Below are positions 57,886-64,000 of a stretch of 64,000 nucleotides of DNA, piece after piece. The position numbers and the translations under genes were made by a program. The stretch spans positions 1,229,660 to 1,293,659 of the forward strand of contig VSDK01001740.1 of the NCBI GenBank assembly GCA_009767595.1. Direction: 5' to 3'. This DNA is from Symbiodinium kawagutii (lineage: Eukaryota > Sar > Dinophyceae > Suessiales > Symbiodiniaceae). Each line of letters starts with the position of its first letter. Positions within the stretch are counted from its first letter, which is position 1. The notes under the pieces were generated by a model that saw only the letters and a list, made by a program, of their open reading frames with translations, searched no databases and had not been told where the DNA came from.

Positions 57886-58565
57886 CCATAGCTGTCCAGC
57901 ACCATGGCCAAGAGCATGTTAAATAACACTAACAGCGCGAAGCAAATATATACGACCTCGCGGATCAAGTGTCTAGGCGGCTGATCATCGCGTTTGGACC
58001 ACTCCAACTGCTTCTGATGAACCATCCTGGTTCGTCAATGGTCAATCACTGGTCATGATGGACGACCCAATTGACCGTCAGCAAACTCTACCCTCTGAGT
58101 TGCCAACAAACCACAAATGAACTAAGACCTCAGAAGCGACAGGAAATGGCTCAGGCTGTCCTGCCCGTGATAAAAGGATGGATGGAAGGCTGAATGAATG
58201 GTGTGCCTAGATCTTTGATTCACAGGAGGATACGTGTAACAGCGTTTAACATGTTCCAGTCAAAGCACAATATCATTGAAGTGCGCCCCATGTATACTGT
58301 GACCACTTTTCCCATTGGAACCCATCAGGCTATGGGGAAACAGAAAGATTCACTGCGTTCAAGCAGTGTTTGGTCCCTGCGAGATGCCAGTGATAACCCC
58401 GGAATCTGAGGCCCACACCATCGGCACTCCGGAATTCCTGAACGCAAAGTGGTAAGGAATGGAATGGCTACGCATATGAACGAATGGTCACAGGATGTCA
58501 AAGGCCTATCATTGTGCTTCATGAAAACACTAGTACTTTTGACTGCTACACATACGTTTTTTTTG

Positions 58566-58579
58566 TGTATATATATATG

Positions 58580-58632
<53 letters not shown>

Positions 58633-58636
58633 GTAT
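58566..58636. repeat. (TA)n with an 18-bp higher-order unit
   Basis: Four copies of a TATATATATATATATATG-type 18-bp unit. Confidence 0.95.
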
Positions 58637-59288
58637 GGCGTTTTCCAAAAAGATTTGCTCCAACACAGTCCGGTGCACGGATCCTAGCGGCTATACAAAT
58701 GAAGTGCCACGGCCAGCAGAGTGAACTCAGGCGCAAGCAAAAAACCAGACTTCTTGCCTTGGAAAGCGAAAAGACAAAGAAAAGAATGGGGATGCCATGT
58801 GTGGGTGCCTTGATCATGGCAGTGTGAGTGCCTTGCTCACCCAAACTCGCCATTTGTTTCAATGTAAGGAACAAAGACTGTGAAGAATTCCTACTTGATT
58901 TTAGGTCCAAGTGTGGTAAAGAAAAGACTTCCAACTTCTCTTTCAAACGAAAAAAGTGAATGGCTTAGCCGGCTTAGCCTACAAATGATACCCGTGATGG
59001 CTATCAAGGCTGTGACATTGCGTTTTAAGTTCACGGGATCGGAGTCCCACCCCAACAAACTGAGGCCACAAACCTGTTATCTGCACATACCATTCGAACT
59101 CACCCATGAGCGTACTCATACTGGCCTCAACAGCAGCGCTTCTGAGGACTTAAGTCTTTCTGATGGCTCGCCCTGACTCTCACAGCTTCATGCAAAGCAT
59201 TCCCAGCAGAACACCACAAGAGAGAGAGAGAGAGATAGCTGCAAGCGAGATCCTTTGCTACCAATGGCAAATGGAAAATTGCTGAGGC

Positions 59289-59504
59289 TCAGCTGCGCTC
59301 ACAGCTTGCCTCTAGCACCAAGTGCCGCACCTCTAAACTCGAGAGCACGGAAGAAAACAGGACGATGTCACTGCCAAACCTCAAGGTCAGCGGCCCCCCG
59401 ATAATGATGCTGATTGGCAGTAGCAATGGTAGCAATCCATCTTCCGAAGTTCCCGGTTGTTCTTCAAAACTACAATCACCCATGATCGAACATAATTCTT
59501 CCAT
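59289..59504 (-). CDS. candidate exon with hydrophobic segment
   Basis: An ATG-started minus frame of 71 codons: acidic start (FEEQPGTSEDG), a hydrophobic helix (LLPLLLPISIIIGGPL) and VLSSLEVRHLVLEASCERS. An AG|GT inside (CCTTGAG|GTTTGG) may be a donor. Could be a small membrane protein; not recognised. Confidence 0.3.
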   Translation of the reverse strand: MEELCSIMGDCSFEEQPGTSEDGLLPLLLPISIIIGGPLTLRFGSDIVLFSSVLSSLEVRHLVLEASCERS

Positions 59505-60305
59505 GATTTATAGCATCATTCATGTATATTGTTGTTGCGGTTGGCACTTTGTAGATAAAAGGATTCCTCTCAAATCAGGTGTCAGATTGTTCATCCTTCG
59601 CGCCTTGCTCGGAAACTGACTGGTCTAGTGTTGCAGCTTCGAGATACAGATACATGGATGATCACATAGACATGGACATACACCTATACAGTATACATGT
59701 AGTAGCTTTCAGACAGTCTCTTATCTCATTCAAATGAGATTCTCTTTGTTGCCCAATATGTTTCGCAGCAACGGGGCCGAGATTCCATGGTCCATCCCCA
59801 TACAAACGGTTTTGTTTGACGTTCAGTCTATTCTGTGTGAACAATCTCTAAAGCTCAAGAATTCCTTCGAGGGCCGAGCACACAGCGGGAATCGCACAAC
59901 TTTGCAGCCCAAGGACAACATATGCGCAACAATCGCAAAGCAAGCAAACCTGGCTGCGTCAGTTGAGTCTCCAAGATGACCCTCACGGAGAGTTTGTAGG
60001 ACTTACTTTCTAACAGTGCACACACACACACGTGTCCCATTTGAGGTAGAAAACATATTCCACAGATGTCCAATTGTTGCATTGCCCAGATGGTAAAAGG
60101 TTGTGTGTCGTTGCTGCCACAAAGTATATGGGACTTGGAAGCCAGTGGTAGCACTTCTAGGGCAAAATTCCCAGGAAAAATGATTCATAGAGTCTCCAAT
60201 TGCACAAGTACTTAACCACCTAAATTCTGGGATTCAAGCAAACAATTTGGAGAGTCGGTTGAAACTCTGTGCTTTCGAGCTATATAATCTGCGAAATAGC
60301 TCTTC

Positions 60306-60306
<1 letters not shown>

Positions 60307-60361
<55 letters not shown>
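60307..60361. repeat. (GAAA)n microsatellite
   Basis: About thirteen perfect tetranucleotides. Confidence 0.97.
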
Positions 60362-61019
60362 GACTTGTGGAATGCACTGCAAATGTGTTGCTTTACATTG
60401 TTTTCCTTCTCGGTTCGCTTTGGATGAAGTGAATCTGATTCAAAGTGATACCTCTCAGTGAACTTGGAATCTGACAGCGTCCAGAAAATCATGAAGAAGT
60501 GCCTTGGTTGCTGTGCAACTCTTCAAAGTGCATATGCAGCGAGTGCAAAGAAGTGCATCAACATGCCTGCCACATGCCTGGCACCTTAACACCGTCAAAG
60601 AATATCAAGACCATATTATTCAGCTAGTCTTGTCTTGCTTCAAGCGACTTTTTTTGGTGCTTCGACAGACGTGCTTAGGCAGAACGTAAGGTGAAGTGTT
60701 GATTGTCCTGTCTAGAAGCCACATGATGATAAGACGGTGGCTTCAACATGAGGCGGCATTCCGGGGTCTTGCAGACTGAACAATATACAAATTGAAATAT
60801 ATAACATATACAATGCAGAATAATGTACAGTAGCAAGAATCGAAATAGTAGTAGCAATAGTAATCGTACACACTATATAATGGTAATAGCAATAGTAATA
60901 GCAAAAGGAAGAGTAACAGTAGGATTCAGAGTCGCAGTCAGAGTGACATTAATAGAAATATGATCTAATATGTATACATACAGTGTATGTATTGTCTTTT
61001 CCCAACTGCGCAGTTTGCG

Positions 61020-62030
61020 TCAAGCTTCTGCCAACTGGATTTTGCAGCCCGTCACCTCCTCAATTTGAACCTTCACTTTCTGACCGACCTCCAAGCCTTC
61101 AGGATGCTGTGCTTTCCAATTCTCTTCTGGGAAGTAACCATCGACCACTGCGCCAACGTCCACAAATGCTGCTCGAGGTCGTACGGTAACAACTGTCCCT
61201 TCCATGCTGTCCCCAGCTTTGAAGTCCGAGAGCGGGCGCTTCTGAAGCTCTCCAAGATCACGTTCAAGTCCAGCCATCACGACCTCCACTTCGTTACCTT
61301 TGACTTTTTTGACGCAAACGGTAATTTCTTCTTTCAGCTTCAGAACATCGGCAGGGTCTTTCACAAATTCACCCTTCGGCTTAATGTGGCTCACATGTAG
61401 AAAAACAGGTTTGTCAAGACCCATTCTCAGTTTGACTCCATGTGGAACGAACTCGGCCACGGTAGCTTTGTAATAAGTCAAGTCTGACGGCGGCTGGTGA
61501 GAGTCTCTCAAATCATTTTCAAGTCCAGCCATCACGACCTCCACTTCGTTACGTTTGACTCTCTTTACGCACACGGTAATTTCTTCTTCCAGCTTCAGAA
61601 CATCGGCAGGGTCTTTGACAAACTCACCCTTCGGTTTAATTCGGCTGACATGTAGAAAAACAGGTTTGTCAACACCCATTTTCAGTTTAACGCCATTTGG
61701 AACGAACCTGGCCACGGTTGCCTTGTAATACTTCCCGATAGCCAAGTCTGATGACCTACAGGGCGTTGCCTCAACCTCCCGTTCAGCTTGCATCTGGACT
61801 GATGCTAGCATACCGTTAGACCAGTCAGAAGTCCGCCAGAGAGGGTGCAAACTCGCGCGCCCAACGAAGTTCAGCTGCGGACATATTGCGAGTGCAAATA
61901 ACCACAGTGCTGCGAGGATGTGCTTCTCACGGGCGCGGCTTGTGGCCCTTCTTGCAGCCATTGTTCGACACTGGGTCAACAGCGAGCAGCTGCTGCTTGA
62001 GAACTCCATCACCCCGTGCCTTTTGCGCAT
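61020..62030 (-). CDS. probable plastid-targeted protein with three S1 RNA-binding domains
   Basis: An intronless frame of 336 codons from ATG 62030; a second ATG at 61961 would give 313. The leader has a basic start, a hydrophobic signal segment (ILAALWLFALAICPQL) and then FVGRASLHP. This is the signal-plus-transit layout of dinoflagellate plastid preproteins, in which a Phe motif follows the signal peptide. Three OB-fold S1 domains follow. The first two are near-identical 85-residue tandem copies (KATVARFVPNGVKLKMGVDK and KATVAEFVPHGVKLRMGLDK, each with FLHVS.IKPKGEFVKDPADV). The third differs (GTVVTVRPRAAFVDVGAVVD, then GYFPEENW). S1 domains bind single-stranded RNA, so roles in plastid translation or RNA stability are likely. 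The DNA copies lie 255 bp apart (61265 and 61520). Confidence 0.75.
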   Translation of the reverse strand: MRKRHGVMEFSSSSCSLLTQCRTMAARRATSRAREKHILAALWLFALAICPQLNFVGRASLHPLWRTSDWSNGMLASVQMQAEREVEATPCRSSDLAIGKYYKATVARFVPNGVKLKMGVDKPVFLHVSRIKPKGEFVKDPADVLKLEEEITVCVKRVKRNEVEVVMAGLENDLRDSHQPPSDLTYYKATVAEFVPHGVKLRMGLDKPVFLHVSHIKPKGEFVKDPADVLKLKEEITVCVKKVKGNEVEVVMAGLERDLGELQKRPLSDFKAGDSMEGTVVTVRPRAAFVDVGAVVDGYFPEENWKAQHPEGLEVGQKVKVQIEEVTGCKIQLAEA

Positions 62031-62177
62031 TGAAAGAAATGGTTGGTGCAGAAACCACCGAGTTCTGATCCATTTAACGACGTCTTGACCTTTGAGTTCT
62101 CTGGGAAACAACGAGCATCATGGTTCTCTATGGTTTTCTGGGAAACAACAAATATATACAAGTATCATGTTTGATAC

Positions 62178-62436
62178 CTTGGAAAGATCTGTGAGATCCT
62201 CTGTGAGGTAATGTGAGACCACTAAGCTGAAAAAATGCGGGAGGACATGGGCCATGGAAAGCTTGTCGCCACAACTGAAATCCACAGCCGTGAAAGCCTT
62301 GCAGAATTGCTTAGTGACTTTGCGCCGGTCAGGTAGTGTTGCTACTAGGAACTGTCCATTTGTATTTATGTCATTTTGTGTCACCCAGAAGATCGACCCA
62401 CCAGCAAACAGAGGTTTTCCAACAGTACAGTGTTGC
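62178..62436 (-). CDS. exon of unknown gene
   Basis: From TCAG|G (phase 2) to CCAAG|GT (phase 0) the frame encodes 86 residues: VGKPLFAGGSIFWVTQNDIN, then LVATLPDRRKVTKQFCKAFT and LPHFFSLVVSHYLTEDLTDL. It ends 150 bp before the S1 gene start and cannot be joined to it in phase, so it belongs to a separate upstream gene on the same strand or to an unspliced overlap. No family recognised. Confidence 0.5.
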
Positions 62437-62589
62437 CTGATCTCCCGGGTCCCCCAAAAAATGGCGGCTGGCGCCACACGGCAGTAGTCCTCGTAAAACA
62501 ATCATCAGATGGTTTCCCACCTTGTCCTCATAGATTTGTCAAAGGAATTGCTGCCAGGTTGCGCCACATTGTTCATACCTCAGACAGAA

Positions 62590-62628
62590 AGAAAGCAAGC
62601 AAGAAAGAACGAACGAACGAACGAACGA
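62590..62628. repeat. (GAAC)n/(GAAA)n microsatellite
   Basis: Short runs of GAAA, GCAA and GAAC tetranucleotides. Confidence 0.85.
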
Positions 62629-63117
62629 TTGAAAGGAGTCACCAGAATTATGGACATGAAGAGATTCAAACAGCAAAGGGCCAACAAATGTCTACCTGTC
62701 TACCTAAGACGTATCTACGCTTTTTGGACGTTGAATCTTTTGGACAAACTGCACTTTGAAGCCAATATGGTCTCTATGTATTCTTCAACGTGCCATTGAC
62801 TTCGCAAGTGGGTAGTTTTTTACTGGAACCGATCCAATTCATGAGGGAGAATCCGATGCGCGCTGAACACACAGAGGCGGTACTGATGATCACATCGCCT
62901 TTGCATCAAAAATATTGCTCATTTCTACTCCTATATAATCCTATCCCGAGGAATAGAATATCACCTCTAGATGTGTGTGTGTAGCAAATACACGTGTGAC
63001 ACTGTTCGACAAAACAGACATATCCACGTGTATATTCATATATATACATGTATACACACTATGATTTTCATGTGAATTTTAGAATATATACATACATGAG
63101 CGGCTGCTGTTATTCAT

Positions 63118-63384
63118 GTGAAATCTCTTGACACTACTTTGAAGGGCGGACCCGGCCTCGTTCAGTTTAAGCACGATTCGGACTGGTTAATGTCATTTTG
63201 GGGTATGTCGTTCAGTTATACCTCATATAGAGAAGTAATTGATATGGGTAGTGACATAAACAGATCTCGTTCGGTCAGGTGGACCCATCTAGTTCACCAG
63301 CTGACTATGGATGAGAGGGAAAAAATAGTGCAAGCCTTTTACTTGGAAGTAATTCCGCAAATAAAAATGGTTGCTCACACATAA
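63118..63384 (+). CDS. ORF of 88 codons with A/T-ending codons, unknown
   Basis: ATG to TAA. It reads TLKGGPGLVQFKHDSDWLMS, SYTSYREVIDMGSDINRSRS and LTMDEREKIVQAFYLEVIPQ. The peptide is convincing (mixed helix and strand, no low complexity). Codons end in A or T much more often than in the other genes of the window, and there are no evident splice sites. It may be a recently acquired or element-derived sequence; I cannot name it. Confidence 0.38.
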   Translation: MKSLDTTLKGGPGLVQFKHDSDWLMSFWGMSFSYTSYREVIDMGSDINRSRSVRWTHLVHQLTMDEREKIVQAFYLEVIPQIKMVAHT

Positions 63385-63647
63385 TCTGTGTTTAAACCGA
63401 TATAGAGGTAGGTGTAAAAACAAGCAGAGATACAGATTAGAGATACGTCCTAAAACATCTCTCAACAGAAAATGTTATCAAACAACAGAGCACCACCATG
63501 GCACTGCCACGGCATGGGTAGCTTCCTCTGGTGCTGCCACAGCGCTCTTTGCGATGGCATCCGCGACGATTTGCAGCCGCGGATTTGCACGAAAACCCTG
63601 GTGCAACGATGGCCGTGCAAGATCCAGAAAGTCTCAGAAATTAACAA

Positions 63648-63708
63648 GTAAGGAGTCCGTTAAGGAGGCCATTAAGGAGTCCGCTAAGGAGTCTATCAAG
63701 CATCGTTA
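63648..63708 (+). repeat. AAGGAGTCCGYTAAGGAG short tandem repeat
   Basis: Four or five units of AAGGAGTCCGTT/AAGGAGGCCATT in tandem, readable as Lys-Glu-Ser/Ala-Xaa repeats and ending at TAA 63709. The plus frame across it starts about 63371; whether it is translated is unclear. Confidence 0.6.
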
Positions 63709-64000
63709 AAGTGCGGTAAATAGTTTGGTTCATGAAGGTCAATGGTAAATGCAGGGTTCATTAGCAGGTGGAGTGTGGAGTAAGAGGTTTGACCAACCAT
63801 TGCGGTAAGGTATGCAATGGTACTTGATACTGCTTTCTATTTCCAAAGTGCGTCATTCTGACCTACGCTTTTTTACCCTGGAGATAGGACTGTAGTTGGT
63901 GAGTCTGTGGGAAGTTTCCTAGCTGGCACAGGCAGTTTGCTTGGTCCAAAGTCCGCTCCACCGCTCCACTGATCGAAGCCTTGAAGAATTGCAGTATGAT

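Noticed and set aside
62440..62475. GCCGCCATTTTTTGGGGG on the minus strand as a spliced-leader-like sequence
   Set aside because: It agrees only over GCCATTTT and lies within an open coding-like frame; no CTCAAG end.
1..64000. CRISPR arrays, tRNA, rRNA, bacterial-style operons or riboswitches
   Set aside because: None seen; the tandem repeats lack spacer-repeat structure, and the gene organisation is intron-rich and eukaryotic.

Overview
The window looks like nuclear DNA of a dinoflagellate, most probably a Symbiodiniaceae-type alga. This is an inference from four traits. Coding sequence is sparse and cut into short exons. Exons can only be joined in frame by allowing GC and GA donors as well as GT, nearly always with an AG|G acceptor. 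One protein carries a signal-anchor plus 'FVG' leader of the kind used to reach the dinoflagellate plastid. There are many microsatellites, minisatellites and TTTAGGG-like tracts. I see no bacterial operons, no rRNA or tRNA genes, and no intact transposase or reverse transcriptase. No 22-nt dinoflagellate spliced leader could be identified.

Layout. 0-1 kb is an A+T/pyrimidine low-complexity block. 1.0-1.7 kb (-) encodes a secreted protein ending in a proprotein-convertase-type P domain. 6.5-16 kb (-) holds the exons of a BCS1-like AAA ATPase. Its last two 5' exons (15.5-16.0 kb) are separated from eight 3' exons (6.5-10.1 kb) by a 5.4-kb interval that contains a leucine-rich-repeat gene, a Pro/Met/Gln-rich 438-codon ORF and two more exon-like stretches, all on the same strand. 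19.7-20.4 kb (-) holds two joined exons of an unknown gene. 27.5-27.9 kb is a small element with imperfect terminal inverted repeats, a long hairpin and a degenerate telomere-like array. 29.8-32.8 kb (-) is the best gene model: six exons, 544 aa, an OGFOD2-like 2-oxoglutarate/Fe(II) dioxygenase with an organelle-type leader. 38.7-39.6 kb (-) carries the catalytic DxDGD exon of a cellular-type RNA-dependent RNA polymerase. 40.8-42.0 kb (-) is an unknown multi-exon gene with a 15-nt microexon and a tandemly duplicated exon, one copy of which is dead. 45.9-48.1 kb (+) is the only convincing plus-strand gene (three exons, unknown). 49.6-60 kb contains scattered exon candidates among minisatellites. 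61.0-62.4 kb (-) has an intronless, probably plastid-targeted protein with three S1 RNA-binding domains, two of them a recent tandem duplication, and behind it an exon of another unknown gene.

The recognised proteins do not form one pathway: a mitochondrial-type chaperone ATPase, an oxygenase, an RNA polymerase of the silencing type, a plastid RNA-binding protein and a secreted P-domain protein. Most supported genes lie on the minus strand, in line with the unidirectional gene blocks known in dinoflagellates. Gene models were built by hand from open frames, splice signals and phase matching. Exon ends are proposals, and 5' ends are mostly unknown.
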